The notes under the pieces were generated by a model. It saw nothing but the letters and a program-made list of their open reading frames with translations. It did no database searches and was not told the DNA's origin. From NCBI RefSeq assembly GCF_032362555.1, contig NC_083528.1, positions 620,001 through 684,000 of the forward strand: a DNA stretch of 64,000 bases. The letters run 5' to 3'. The first letter of the stretch is position 1; every line of letters starts with the position of its first letter. The position numbers and the translations under genes are program-made. The stretch is from Amyelois transitella (lineage: Eukaryota > Arthropoda > Insecta > Lepidoptera > Pyralidae). Shown here in pieces: positions 12,120 through 50,104 of the stretch.

Positions 12120-13359
12120 TATACCGCATTCTCTTGGACGAAGTAACGTATTACAGCTAGTACGAGTAAGTTTATTAACAAAAAAACATACTTAGCCGTT
12201 AATATACTTTGCAGGTATTTTTCAAAACAAAAGGATAAAGATTTTGTGTTAAACACATTTTTAAATAAGTATTTGTCGTTAAATGTATTTTATTCATGTT
12301 CCTCTGCAGGCGATTGTACATTTGTACGAAGGCATGACATCCTGTTCATACTAAAACCGTAGGGGTCAAGTTTTTCTACAGGCGACTGAATTTACTAAGT
12401 AAAAAATACGAAATCAGAAAATAAAAAACTTTCATTTAACTTATGTACTTACCTTTTAATCTTCCACTTTTCACATTATTTCAAACACAATCACTTTTTG
12501 AATTGCACCGCGGAAATCACAAGTAACTAATTTGTAATTGGAATTTATTCAAAAAATAAAAAAAACAAATAACGGTCATTTCTACGTAGTGCGGGGAAAG
12601 CGGTACTCGAGACTCGAGATTTCACCGTTGACTTGCCGACTAGCCCATCGAGAGTTGTATTACGACACTCACAACAGCATAGTGCTGTCAGACATCAGAA
12701 ATACATATATTACTATTATTATTCGTGGAACTTTTATTTCTGCGTATTGGATGTATGTGGATACATCTTCGCTGGACGATCGCAACGAATTGTGCTAAAG
12801 ACATGATAGCTGGTAGCCATTGAAAAACATAATTGTTTGCTTAATTACTAACACGCGATATTCAAACAAAGCTTTGCATGCATAAGACGACTGTCGCTTA
12901 TGTAATAGCAATGAATAAAAATACCTAATCATTTTACCATCACATCCTTACACCAAAATTATCGTAGCTGGGTCAGCGGTTATAATACATAAATGAAAAT
13001 CAAATAAAATCTCTGAAGATCAATCGTGCTATTTAGAAACTAGCAATAAAATGAATAAAAAAGGCGTAAACAATCCATCCCTCAACAAAGATTGCAAACC
13101 GCATGGTAAATTTTTTGAAATCAGTTTTTATCGACAATATTTGTCAAGTATCGCACACAATATCCCTTCACTAAACAAGTGACCGTCACGTGATCGGCAC
13201 ACGAACATCTGCATTATGCAACTGCAAATTCGTCATTACTACTGATTTTGCACAATACACGTGACATAAGGCTTTTGAGTTACGATCGCAGGCGCAGGAA
13301 CATAAAATAAGGTAAGGCCCAGAAGGACAACTGGGATATTTACGAGAAAAAAAAATAGT
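12120..13359. other. intergenic; possible non-coding first exon on minus strand
   Basis: No coding exon. On the minus strand TTAAAAG|GTAAGT places a consensus donor at 12452; with the GC-richer stretch 12580-12660 upstream this could be a 5' UTR exon of the sugar transporter, whose start-codon exon needs one. Speculative. Confidence 0.25.
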
Positions 13360-13582
13360 TGTGGCGACATCTCTACGCCACAAAGTCACAAAAAAAAACA
13401 AAATCAGTCAAAAACAGCGAAAAGTCTAAATCGCGCAAGAAAAGATTTCACGAATTGGAGCATATATACCTACAACCTTCGACACAACATCGTCGGGGCC
13501 GCGGTTCCCCAGGCATGACACCTAGCCTGACGGAAGATCTTCTCTTTGGAAGCGGTTAAGCCGAAACATCGCTCCTGCTACA
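13360..13582 (+). mobile_element. family E solo LTR
   Basis: Begins TGTGGCGACATC, ends GCTCCTGCTACA (TG...CA), contains a TATA-like AGCATATATACC. Flanks TAGT/GAGT are a decayed 4-bp duplication. No internal region. Confidence 0.65.
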
Positions 13583-13847
13583 GAGTTATTCTACTGATTA
13601 ATGAACAAGTTTCTGGATCAATATACCTTATAATCAATAAAAAAAGGTAAAATGTCTGTCCCGCCTTTATCATTCAGACTATGTTTGGTAGTGAAAAATT
13701 GTAAAATATACTTAGTATGGGATATAAGACAGTATCTAGCTAGAAGAAGAACAATTTCCAAATTCCCACGGGATTATTAAAAATCTTTTTGTCCGTGACA
13801 AAGTTGCGGGTAAAAGTTTATAATCTAACTAGGTAGGTATCTACTTA

Positions 13848-14083
13848 CATACATACATATATCCCTGGCGGGGCAGACAGAGCTAACGGTCGTGAAGACT
13901 GATAGGCCACTTTCAACTGTTGCTTAGCTTAATGATAGAATTCAGATTCAAATAGTGACAGGTTGCTAGCCCATCGCCTAAAAGAATCCTAGTTTTTAAG
14001 CCTATCCCTTAATCACCTATTACGACATCAGTGTGAAAGAGATGTAATGGTCCTTTTCCTATTGGTGCCGGGAACCACACGGC
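13848..14083 (-). mobile_element. family A SINE
   Basis: Near complete, ends GGTGCCGGGAACCACACGGC. Confidence 0.8.
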
Positions 14084-14234
14084 ATTACTCAGTCATAAAA
14101 TAAGATTTATTAGAGCAATCAACGGAGCGGCAATAATAAAATTAAAAATCAATTAGTAGGTTTATTTCATTGAAACAATTTGGGTTTTTTTATTTACTAC
14201 TGAGAAGTAAGGAAGTAAGTACTAGTAGGCACTT

Positions 14235-14460
14235 AGTCGAGCGCCAGTGGTCGATCGGTTGAGATACTGAAAAAAAAGCGTGATAAACGGGTTCGAATCC
14301 TACCTCGGCCTGTGTCAATGAGCTTTTCAGAGTAATTATTTTGATAGTTAATCGATGCTCCTACAGTGGGGGGAAGTCACTTCGGGTAAAAACCTATGAC
14401 AATCCGAGTCCGAATATACTGAATCGTGGTCACAGGCGGATCCTGGGCTCTGTTCCAGAG
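14235..14460 (+). mobile_element. family C SINE, tRNA-like head
   Basis: tRNA-like head with B box GGGTTCGAATCC at about 14289, followed by a diverged family C body. Confidence 0.55.
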
Positions 14461-14465
14461 GTAAA

Positions 14466-14611
14466 AATAAAACCGACATCTATACGCCACAAGTGACAAA
14501 AATAAAAAATAGACCGCGCAACGCTATCAGTCATAAACAGCGATAAACCTAAATCGCGCAAGCAAAGATTTCACTAATTGGAGCAATATATACAACCAGG
14601 TTTGAATGTGG
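14466..14611 (+). mobile_element. family E LTR fragment
   Basis: ACATCTATACGCCACA ... AAATCGCGCAAGCAAAG ... GGAGCAATATATACAACC; 3' half missing. Confidence 0.6.
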
Positions 14612-14764
14612 CTTCATTATGGTGCACAGATTACTTTTAAACTAAGCGGCGCCTGTAGTAATGATAACTATGGTATAAAAAGCGTTATCAGAGTCATTGC
14701 AGAAATTATCTTGCAGGCGATAAACTGTAATATTAGGAGTAGGTAGTACAATACAAGTAGTTTG

Positions 14765-14995
14765 CGACGGTAGTCGAATCAGTGTCAGGGTAAAATGCGT
14801 GATGCGCATAAAGGCACAGGTTCGAATCCCAGCTCGGCCATGTACCAATTACTATTTTCAGAGTTACGTACATTAGTTTGAATACTAACCGATGCTCTTG
14901 ATGCTCTTATGGTGTGGGAAAACATCGTGAAGAACCTAATTGGATGTGTAACCATGATGGATATTTTAGCCGTTGCGTGAAGTACTGATGAACAA
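14765..14995 (+). mobile_element. family C SINE
   Basis: Head GGTTCGAATCCCAGCTCGGC (B box) leads into ACCGATGCTCTT and AAACATCGTG, then truncates. Confidence 0.6.
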
Positions 14996-15734
14996 ATTAG
15001 GATTCGTAAAAAAATAAAACACAAAATACGTGGATACGTCTAGAAAACTCTTTCTTCTGTCACAACAATATACAATCGTCATAATTAATTTACAATAAAT
15101 CTTTTTTTTTTTATACTAGGTACACAGATTCCACTTCGATACGACTTATCTCTTCCGATATTGCACAAAATACATATGTCACCAGAGATCAAAAAAAAAA
15201 AAGAAATGAATACGTTTATGTAAACCACGGTTATTTAAAATCTTTTCTCTCTTTCTATCTCTAAGGTTTACCCAAAAGAAAGAGTGAGAGAGAAGATGAG
15301 ACTAATATGCCTTGTCAAATTTCTTTATTTTTTTTATGTATAACGTTTTAAAAGCATAAATTATTATGTAAACAAAACATCAAAATTTGTAAAATAAATT
15401 GCATTTAAGCAAATAAAGGCATTTGAATTTAAAATGATTCTAAATATTGATGACTGCCACATCTGGGTATACAATTTTGTTTTTTTCGTACTTGTTTTAG
15501 ACGGTTACAACAAATAATATCAAGATACGAGGAGCTAAAAAACGGTGAAATTCCAGAAAAAAACATATGTTACTCCCTAAGTTCTACTCTATATCTGTGC
15601 CAAATTTCGTCAAAATCAGTCCAGTAGTATTTGAGTTTATTCTTTACAAACATACAAAAGTACAAATATTTTCTCTTTATTACTGTTGTGGATTTATTTG
15701 ATCAAATCGGAAACGTTCTTGTCAAAGGTCTGGT

Positions 15735-15870
15735 CAAGAATACACCAACCTGACAAGCTTTCAGAAAAAGATTGATGAAGCAAAAGTATGCAGAGATTGT
15801 GGCAAGTACAAAGTTGTAGTCTCTGCCTACCCCATCCGGGAAATAGACGAGAATATCAAGATTTCAATGT
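15735..15870 (+). mobile_element. family D LINE 3' end, degenerate
   Basis: GTCTGGTCAAGAATACAC ... GTATGCAGAGATTGTGGCAA ... GTCTCTGCCTACCCC; frame broken. Confidence 0.55.
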
Positions 15871-16494
15871 GAAATATCGGCAGTGACAAGCCAATTATGA
15901 CTACACCTAATTCGAAGGCGCTTAAACATTAAAACTATTTAGTGCTGTAAAACTAATTACAATAAGTTAGATAATGATAAGGGCCATTTTCACAAAATCT
16001 GTATAACTCAAGAACAGTTATATAGAAAAAAATGAATCTATACTTATATGTAGATACAGTGCTTATAAATTCAAAAAACTTTCACTACAGGGAATAAGAA
16101 AAACAATGGTTTATTATAAATGTTAACAGCTAATGTTGACCCGTGTGCTGTGGTTCCAGAAACTTATAGTACCACTCCATCTCTATCCCCATGTTTATCG
16201 TAGAAGACGACTAAGCGTGCCGTTCAGGTAAAACGACACAGTAAGTGTGACGAGAGACAATTTGAAAATTCATAAAGACAATCTTTACTGGACTAGTTTT
16301 ACAATTTGCAAAAGGGCGTGGCAAAAGAAGCTAAAGACATGAGATACAGCAAGTAACTACCAGAGGATAACGAGTAACTTGGTGACCGCTGCAGTAGACC
16401 AAAGGCGAAGGCCTGGGGCTTATATAGGGCTCCCGGGGGGTGGAAAGGGGCGCAGAGCAGCACGATAACACAAAGGAATAGACACATTTATCTA

Positions 16495-16640
16495 TTGCAG
16501 CTTGCACCATGATCCAACGGGTAAGGTTCCCCTGCAAAGGTTGCGGGGGTAGGCGGGAGTCGCTTCGTGTAAAAACCTGACTCACCCAATCCAGGATCAT
16601 GAACGCACCCCGAGCTCCTCTCCAGGGAGGTGAAGATGTT
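16495..16640 (+). mobile_element. family C SINE, 5' truncated
   Basis: CCATGATCCAACGGGTAAGG ... AACCTGACTCACCCAATCC ... GAGCTCCTCTCCAGG. Confidence 0.65.
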
Positions 16641-17464
16641 AAAGAAGACGACCAAATTTTGACCCATGACATGACCCAATAGAAAATGTTGTTCGTAATG
16701 ACAGAGACCATACTCTTGACCATACTCGCAAGTACTCAATTTTGCAAAAAATAAATGTATAAAAAGGAATTATTTTTGTTTGACAATTAATAAATACTTT
16801 ATTACACATAACAGAATGACAAAAAACATATTATGACAATTTTAGACTTTATTATCTATAAAATGAGAGTGAAAAAAGCCCTTACTTGTGATATTAAAAC
16901 GTGTAATCAAATAATAACATATTTACGTACTATACATATCCACTTACACACGGCCAATAACGCCGTACAAATAAAAAAAGTACAGTGAGAGGCAAATAAA
17001 TCTGACCCATTGTTCTAATAAACCACGCTAAAGGTAAGCTTCATCTGCGTCAGACTGTACTTTCATAATGTAAGATAATTTGTGATTTTCACATAGAAAA
17101 TACACCCTGTTTATTGATTAGAAAAAAAATTACAATTGTAGGGTGAGGACGTTAGTTTTGGTTCTGTCTCCCCCGTAAGGGATAAGGTACCTACTTAGGT
17201 ATATTTACGATAGCAATAAAAATCTATTTTTTTTTAATTATCTAAACTTACAACATATTTTTGATTTAATCGTCTTTACATATAAAATAAGCGTTTCAAA
17301 TTCAACACATTTATTTAATTCCCCACCCTACAATTCTATTATAACAAAATAACAGAAAATATACTTAAAAACTATTATCACTAATACAAAACGCGCGTGA
17401 GGACCCAAGCTAATGAACGTTATCGAGAAAATAAAACCGTTATGACAGCTGTCAAAATAATACG

Positions 17465-18231
17465 TTTTGGCGGGAACCCAGCCTTCATGTGTTTGTATTG
17501 TTCTAATACATTTTCAAAATTGTAATGCTTTCTGATAGGATATTAATAGAAACGCGAGTCATTAATAATTAAAGTAGTCATTTTATTAGATAACATTTGA
17601 AGTCTATCGTTTTATCTTCATAGTGAGTTTTTGTAACCTGTCTCATTCGCTAGTAAGTATATCGTTCAGCGTATTCAGTGATATTAAAACTTCGCTCCAA
17701 TCTGATCTGTCAAATGGCTGATACAAGTTAATGAAAGATTTTTAGGTATATATGCTTATTTTTGCCAGTGTTGAATTTAGACTGTTCTAGTCACATGTAT
17801 GATGAATTATAATTTGTTTATTAGTCGAGTAATAGCTTTGGGTAATGCTTACTTCGCCCTTCTCGGGATATTTTAAGTCATTAAATCCGACATTGTAACA
17901 CCCTCCATCGCTCATGATTGTCCATGAATACTTACATATAATCACGTCTATATCCCTTGCAGAGGCAGACACAGGAGTCTCACCAATAGGCCACGATCAG
18001 CTGTTTGGCTTGATGATAGAATTGAGATTCAAATAGTGACAAGTTGTTAGCCCATCGCCTAAAAGAAGAATTACAATTTTTTAAACCTATCCCTTAGTCG
18101 CCTTTAACATATTTAGAAGTCCACTTAACTCGACCGACAAGAGATTATAAATAATTATAATGTGTTAATATCAAACCCACATTTTGGAAAAATATTACGG
18201 CACTAACCTGACGTTTGGGTTCCCGCCAAAA
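17465..18231. repeat. 16-bp inverted repeat of an E2F-like motif
   Basis: TTTTGGCGGGAACCCA at 17465-17480 recurs exactly, inverted, at 18216-18231. It contains TTTGGCGGGAA, which matches the E2F consensus. Confidence 0.6.
17933..18112 (-). mobile_element. family A SINE, truncated
   Basis: CATATAATCACGTCTATATC through CCCTTAGTCGCC; inside the interval bounded by the E2F-like inverted pair. Confidence 0.7.
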
Positions 18232-18640
18232 AGTCCAAATTGATTCTGGGTTCTTCTTACTTTTATGGGTAATTATTGCCAGCTCAATTTAAAAGCCGCA
18301 ATACGGCGAGTTATGCTGTTTCTGATCAAGATTTACCTAAGTATTATACCATCAAAATTTTTGAAATCAATGAAACTGAATGACTAAAACACATTCAAAA
18401 CAATTATTTGACAGATCTTTTTAATTGGAAAAAAGTATTTATAATGTTGATATTTACATTGGTGGGTTTTTTTAGCAGAAAATATAAATTTTATAAATTT
18501 TTCATGTCTTTTTTTATAAGTATGTATATTTAACGTCAATCGTATAGACAATTTAGAAATATGTGATAAATTGTTTAAAATGACAGACGCAACTTTACAT
18601 TTTTTTTAATTATTTATATGATCCTAGTTTATACGGCCCG

Positions 18641-18893
18641 CATAGACGTAGAAAAAAAGGCGGAGTGTGACTTAAAAAAAGTGAAGCATCGTAATGGCAA
18701 CGTTGTACGCATGTGTGAGTGTCAGAAAAGTTGCCAATCCGTGAGAATGACGCATCTATGACATAATGAAGGCCAACTGTCATATTACTGGTAAGTGTGT
18801 GCGTGAGGCGTGTATACAGTAGACCGGCATAATATTAGTGCTTCGTTTTACCGTATAGTAAAACTCCCTCTGCCTTTTTTTTCTACGTCTATG
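18641..18893. mobile_element. MITE with about 21-bp terminal inverted repeats
   Basis: CATAGACGTAGAAAAAAAGG at 18641 recurs inverted ending at 18893. About 253 bp, non-coding; no clear target duplication. Confidence 0.6.
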
Positions 18894-19872
18894 ATGTCCT
18901 GTTTTTTTATTAATTAAATCACTATATCATCTTTATTGCACCCAAAATATATTCGTTATTAAGTTACTTATACGCGTCTGTCATCTTAAAACCTTAAAAC
19001 AATATATCTTATTAATTTTAACAAATAAACAAATATCAGATCTTTTTAGTCATATGTTAAGCAGTGTATCCTTATTTATTTTTAATAAAAAAAGGAATAA
19101 TTTTTAATAAAAAATTCAATTCGACATTTTACCCAAACATATATATTAAAAAAAGGTGAAAAGAACAATTTTTCACAAAAATTCACTGACCAGCAATGCA
19201 TTGCAAAAATTTACAAAAATGTATGAGAAAGTTATGATTACTCTATCTAAAATACACGATCAAAGCTAAAAAGCTATAATCAATTTCAGCAGTGAATTAA
19301 ATGAATTTCGGTTCATAATAAAAATGTGACATCATATTTATTATAAGAATAAAAAACACATCGAATAAAGAGAGAATTTACACAGGATATTTAAAAAAGT
19401 GTGATATGTAATTATTTTAAAATATTTTTCCAACAAACCGTTATTATTTCGAATTAAAGCGTAATTTATAACAAGCAAACTTTTAAAATGGTTGCAAAAG
19501 AATAACATACAAATAAATTATAAAAAGCTTTACATAATTGGCTGACTTATAAATTTGGCCAATTATACTATCTTCTACACTTTACCATTTTTTGTGATAA
19601 CTTCTCTATTTTAAAATACTTTTCATTATTTCGTTAGAAAAATGAATATCATTACTTTTTTAAACATCCCGCACTTAACATAACCTAAATACATTGACAT
19701 TAATTACATAGAAATTGTGATCGAAATAATATATATTTATATATTACACCAAAATATAAACCCGAATTCCACAACACTTATTGGTCCTTCCTCTAGATAT
19801 ATATATAAAATATATATACCTATATTTCTTCCGTCCATCCGCTTAGCTACAAGATATACAATTCTACTTACA

Positions 19873-19877
19873 TTTAT

Positions 19878-19878
<1 letters not shown>
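19873..19878 (-). terminator. AATAAA overlapping the demethylase stop
   Basis: AATAAA starts in the stop codon of the demethylase gene. It is very close to the stop, so a signal further downstream may be the one used. Confidence 0.25.
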
Positions 19879-45186
<25,308 letters not shown>

Positions 45187-46028
45187 TTTAATGGCGAATA
45201 GACAATTTATCTTTTTTTTTACCACGTCATAGTGGGGTTGCCATTAGAAAAATAAATTATACCTATTGTCACTGCCATCTATTGGCTCATAAGGCTAAAC
45301 ATTAAAGTGAGCAGCGCTATCTATAACTTTTTAACAATAACTATTCAAATTTATCCAAAAATTTTAACCTTTTTGCATACATTTTATTAGTTATGTAGAT
45401 GACTCATAGATGTCGTTACTTTACCAAATAGTTATTTACTACACATTATTTAAGCTAAAAAATATTTTATAATGTACCTATGCATCAAAAGCAAGGGTCG
45501 TAGGCTGAGGGTGGATCAATATAGATTCACATAAATCTTGGAGAGAAAAATATTTTTTTTTCTTGACTGGCAAAGACAAAACTCATTAGTTTTTCTAATA
45601 AAAATTAAGTCGATACTCTTAAGTTTTTCTAAAGATGTTTGGTGGCGATCAGTGACTAATTCAGACAATTGAAACAATTATGTTTAGAAAGTTAGTTAAT
45701 TGTCATAATTAATCACTGCATTCATAAGAATTGAAATATGTGGAATACGTACAATACGTGATTTAGATGAACACAACAAAGTTGAGTATTAGGCAGTCTG
45801 GTTAAAAGGTCTTTGCGCATCTGCATAGGGGAACGAAAAAGAAAGTACCGAAAGATTATGAGGCTTCCTCTGATTGGTCAACGCATTTTAATTTTTTATT
45901 CGCGGGCACCAAGTTTGATAAAAAGCAAATGATTTTGTTTGTGTAGTTTGTTTTGTTTCATTAATTAAGTGTAAGTCCAAACTTCCAAAGGGATAAAGTG
46001 ATGTTTGTGTAACATTTTCGAAAACGCC
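45187..46028. promoter_or_regulatory. divergent promoter region between demethylase and galactosyltransferase
   Basis: 842 bp separate the two start codons on opposite strands. No recognised transposon fills it, unlike the surrounding DNA. No clear TATA box; likely a shared promoter by position only. Confidence 0.5.
46001..46012 (+). promoter_or_regulatory. four-codon upstream ORF
   Basis: ATGTTTGTGTAA lies 17 bases before the galactosyltransferase ATG and could dampen its translation if included in the mRNA. Confidence 0.4.
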
Positions 46029-46749
46029 ATGTTCATAATTAAAAGAAGTGACAATTTTGACTTAAACAAATTCCTGCAGATAGTATTGGCTTTATTTCTA
46101 TTTGTTTATCCTATTTATCAATACTTCTACTCTCAGAAAGGTCGTGAATATCCGGTATCTTTACTTGGACCTTATGATACCACAATCGTAAATACATCAG
46201 ACATTTACGACCAATTGTTAGATTTGAAATTCTCATTTCTGGCTAACGCACAACCGTGTCGAGATAATCTAGCTGGGATTTTGTTGGTGATTATTGTTTC
46301 TACGAGGCCTACTAATTTTGCTAACAGAATGGCTATTAGAAAAACATGGGGAAAGACAGTGGACTCAACAAAATTGGTGTTTTTATTAGGAGAAGCTGAT
46401 AACATTACAAATCAACTGTTAATAGAGGAAATTAAATTGTATGGGGATATTGTACAAGGGAATTTCATAGATGCTTATAAAAACCTGACTTATAAACATG
46501 TGATGGGGTTGAAATGGGTAACGCACCATTGTCCAAAGGCTAAATATGTATTGAAAACTGATGATGACATAGTTGTGAATATTAAAGAGGTGTGGAATTA
46601 TTTGGGCAGAGTTTTGTCACCATTCGGCGCGAAAAGTTTGATAAATTGTCACAGATATGAGAATTCTTTAGCCCAGAGGAATGAAAATTCCAAATATCAA
46701 GTAACACTGGATGAATATAAGGACTATTATTACCCGGCATATTGCGGAG
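46029..46749 (+). CDS. GT31 exon 1
   Basis: Start ATG to TGCGGAG|GTTTGA; the donor is not strong, but phase 1 fits exon 2. Confidence 0.88.
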
Positions 46750-48630
46750 GTTTGAATTTTTTTTTACTTGTTATATAAATATATTCTGCACCAAAATAGA
46801 CAAATAAAATTGGGATTCCTCTTTTGAGGCGATGGCCTTGCAACCTGTTACTATTTGAATCTAAATTCTATCATAAGGCCGAACGGCAGAGCATGGCCTT
46901 TCAGTCTATTCGAAACTGTTGGCTCTGTCTACTCCGCGAGGGATGTAGACATGATTATATGTTGTGTTATTTTTTTCCTAAATTCTTATAAATTAATTAT
47001 CATAATATAGAAAATGATACATATTTATCAATACCATTTCATGGATAAACCCAGGACTAAAAACATGTTAAAAAGATTCTTCTTGTACATTCTATAACAG
47101 CTATATTTGACCAAAGTAGCCCTCTTGAAGGAAGATCAGTCTTTGTAAAACCATAACTCCTTACTCAGTTCTTTTTTGTTTTTGTAGGTTTATATTAAAA
47201 AAAGAAACATTATATGACCATGATATAATGTTATATCTCCAGAATGACAATGTTGAATCTATAATCTTGAAAATAAAAAAAAATTGAAATCGCTATGTAG
47301 ATGCTTTGCTATTTGTATAGGAAATTCTTAATAGCGCCATCTAGCGGGTGGTGGAGAAATTTGGTGAAGTTTACTTCATGGCGTAACAATAGTAGATGTC
47401 GCTACCCACGCCCTACTTAACTTACCAATACCTTCAGCTACGTTCAGCTGTACGGCTTTATGATGGAATTGAGATTCAAATAGTGACAGGTTGCTAGATC
47501 ATCTCCCCTACAGCAGGAATCCCAAGTTTATAAGCCTGTCACTCAAACAATTTTTTTTTTATTTTCTTCATTCTATTACAGGATGTTGTCAAAGGCGACT
47601 AAGGCAATAGGCGCACATTATTGCTAGCTCCCATGCTGGTCTGGCGACGGGAAATATAGTGTGTACCAGATGCTTTACTTCCCGTGCAGGTTGTAAAAGA
47701 CTATTAAGGGAAAGACAAATATACCTATGTACTTCAGTCCTTTTAGGCGAAGGGCAGCGACCTGGCTCCTTTTGAATCTCATATCTAAACGTGGCCTTTC
47801 AGTCTATTCGAGTTTTTTTATTGTCTACTCCGTAAGGGATAAAGACGTGATTATAGGTTGGTAATTCTTTCGCGAGAGGTTCTATTAATTTTTGTTATTA
47901 ACTGTGGCGATATCTATACGCCACATTTACAAAAAAAAAAAAAACATAAAATCACGCTATCAGTCAAAAACAGCGAAAAACCTAAATCGCGAAAGCAAAT
48001 ATTTCACACATTGGAGCAATATATACAACCTCCGACACATCGTCGGAGCGGCGGTTCTAACCGATGCTATTACGGTAGGAAAAACATCGTGGGTAAACCT
48101 GCATATTCAGGCAACTGGATGCGTAACCACGATCGATCTAATACGGGTTAGGTAGCCCTGCTAAGGTTGCGGAGTTTAGATGGAAGTCGGTTCGTGTAAA
48201 AACCTGACTCACCCAATCCAGGATCGATGGTCAAATGCATACCCCAGGCTCCTCTCCAGAGTTGTGAGGATGCAACTGGGACTAAATCCAGAAGGAAGAT
48301 AAAGAGGTTGTAATAAATTTAATTTATAAAACAGGCTGGGCGATCATCTACTCCCAAGATGTCATATCAAAACTTCTAGAGGTCGCACAGTCCATATCCT
48401 ATTTTTGGATAGACGATGTCCAAATCACTGGAATTTGCGCCCAGAAAATCGGAGTGCCTCGGAAGCCACTCGGTAACCGTATTTTGACCAGGGATATATC
48501 GGAAAGTTTCCTAAAATTAGGCCCAAACTATTTCGGACCATTCCTCTTTGGACCACCAGATCTGACGATTTACGATATATTGAATACATGGGATTATTTG
48601 GTAAAAGAGAAAGGAACTTATACTAGGTAA
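46029..48630 (+). CDS. beta-1,3-galactosyltransferase-like protein (GT31), 2 exons
   Basis: Exons 46029-46749 and 48335-48630 join in phase (721+296 nt; 338 aa). A short N-terminal tail and one hydrophobic helix (about residues 15-33, FLQIVLALFLFVYPIYQYF) make a type II Golgi protein. The luminal part has the GT31 signatures: MAIRKTWG, FLLGEAD, YGDIVQGNFIDAYKNLTYK, the DxD-type nucleotide-sugar/Mn site KTDDDIVV (D178-D180), YYYPAYCGG and, in exon 2, GWAIIYSQDV then WIDDVQITGICA. The family adds galactose or GlcNAc in beta-1,3 linkage to glycolipids or glycoproteins; acceptor unknown. The start is the first ATG in the open frame. The intron holds a family A SINE, a family E LTR piece and a family C SINE. 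An alternative 3' end is discussed in the findings. Confidence 0.9.
46802..46965 (+). mobile_element. family A SINE, 5' truncated
   Basis: TTGGGATTCCTCTTTTGAGG ... CTCCGCGAGGGATGTAGACA. Confidence 0.7.
47440..47850. mobile_element. family A SINE fragments
   Basis: Minus-strand piece 47440-47545 (AATTGAGATTCAAATAGTGA) and a mosaic plus-strand piece 47580-47850 ending CGTAAGGGATAAAGACGTGA. Confidence 0.55.
47904..48057 (+). mobile_element. family E LTR, 3' truncated
   Basis: TGTGGCGATATCTATACGCC ... GGAGCAATATATACAACCTC; cut by a family C SINE at 48058. Confidence 0.6.
48058..48300 (+). mobile_element. family C SINE
   Basis: AACCGATGCTATTACGG ... CTGACTCACCCAATCCAGG ... GATGCAACTGGGACTAAATC. 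Confidence 0.7.
48335..48630 (+). CDS. GT31 exon 2
   Basis: Acceptor ATAAAACAG, G|GC joins; ends TATACTAGG TAA. Confidence 0.85.
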
Positions 48631-49088
48631 AAATGAAAAGGTGCGCACAAAAATTTCTTATTTTTATGGTTTATTTATACCACAGGGTTTTTAGAATATA
48701 CACGCAAATTTATAACCCTAAAATCAGAGTTTAAAAGTTGGTTAGTCAGTACATATATAACTTTATATAAATATATATTATACATATGTTTGTTATATAA
48801 AATCATGTTGTAGTTTAGGTATTTCACTGTGATAAAAGTCATACAAATTGTATTTTTGTATTAGTAAAGTTTTGTGGTTATTTAATTTTAAAATCTCTGA
48901 ATGTTTTAAACTAATATTTACCTTTATTGATGCACATTTATTAATTTTTGTGCATTTTCCGCCTTGCACAGAGAATCTTGGCATAAAGCAAATGTAGGTA
49001 CATTAAGATTTATATAATACTGTGCTTTGAGTGCCTTAAGAAGTTTGTTAAATTAAAATTTTTAACAAAACATTTGTTTTATTTTTAA

Positions 49089-49263
49089 CTAGCGTCCCGC
49101 CCCGGCTTCGCTCGGGTGCAAAATTTGGAAAAAATTATACATAAAAACCTACCTCTTGAATCACTCTACCCGTTACAAAAAACCGCATCATTGCGTAATT
49201 TTAAAGTTTTAAGCATACAGACAAACAGACTAAAATAGCGACTTTGTTTTATACTATGTAGTG
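49089..49263 (-). mobile_element. H4 Helitron-like element
   Basis: 3' CTAG at 49089, GC-rich CCCGCCCCGGCTTCGCTCGG, 5' TCACTACATAG at 49263 flanked by A. Confidence 0.7.
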
Positions 49264-49504
49264 ATTTATTTAGAACGGAACGGTGTTAAAAGAAAATTCA
49301 TTTTTTGTACGATTATTTACAGACATCAAGACTTATTAGACGTTGGGTATGGTGGATGGACAATATAGACTAGACAAGTCTTATTTTAAATCTCTCTTCG
49401 AGGTGAACCCAAACGATAGAAGAGAAATAAAGTTTTTACACGAAGCTACACCCGTCTGACCTTCGTATGCTTTGCAGGGGAAAAATGAAGTAAATATTTA
49501 TATT

Positions 49505-49765
49505 TTTTTTATTTTATGAATAAAAGCAGGTCGACGCAGATATACAAGGAGAGTGTGGAGGGAGAGGTCGGAGTGGGAAGGCCTAACCGAACGTATCTTG
49601 ATTAAATTAAGGACGTAGGTACTGGCAAAGGGCAGGGTCAACAGTACCCGAAACCGCCGAGATTGCATGAAGAGAGTTATGAATGTGGATGAAGCGAAGG
49701 AAGTATGCAGAGATCGTGGCAAGTGGTAAGAGGTAGTCTCTGCCTACCCCTCCGTGATTTTATGT
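49505..49765 (+). mobile_element. family D LINE 3' end, degenerate
   Basis: AAGCAGGTCGACGCAGATA ... GTGGGAAGGCCTAACCGAAC ... GTATGTATG; frame disrupted. Confidence 0.7.
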
Positions 49766-50104
49766 ATGTATGGACATACATACATACATAAAATCATTAA
49801 ATTATTAATTTGACGTCAACCAATGTTGTGAAACCGAAACATGGCAATTATTCAGTGATATGAAGTGTCCGATAATAATGAATATAATTTTTCAATTTGT
49901 TTTTTTTTTTTTAATTTATCATCGATAATAATCAAGCATGACACACTGAACCAGTGACATGTCGTGGCGTACTGTAATCTGGTAGAGAAGGCTCACAATC
50001 TGTCGGTCAGCAAAGCCTCGTAGCCTATTATTAGCGTGTTCGATGACTCGCTCACGGCCTCTTGAGCACGTCTTTCTGTGCATTTCTTCGGGAATCATAC
50101 AGAG

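Larger units (their letters stand above)
15000..17930. other. intergenic, no gene seen
   Basis: AT-rich with decayed repeats: LINE family D tail (15735-15870) and family C body (16495-16640). No exon with supporting splice sites recognised. Confidence 0.35.

Noticed and set aside
12538..12798. 86-aa open frame as a gene
   Set aside because: No homology recognised, no splice support, composition like intergenic DNA.
46001..46012. First ATG as the galactosyltransferase start
   Set aside because: It meets TAA after three codons; the frame with GT31 motifs starts at 46029.
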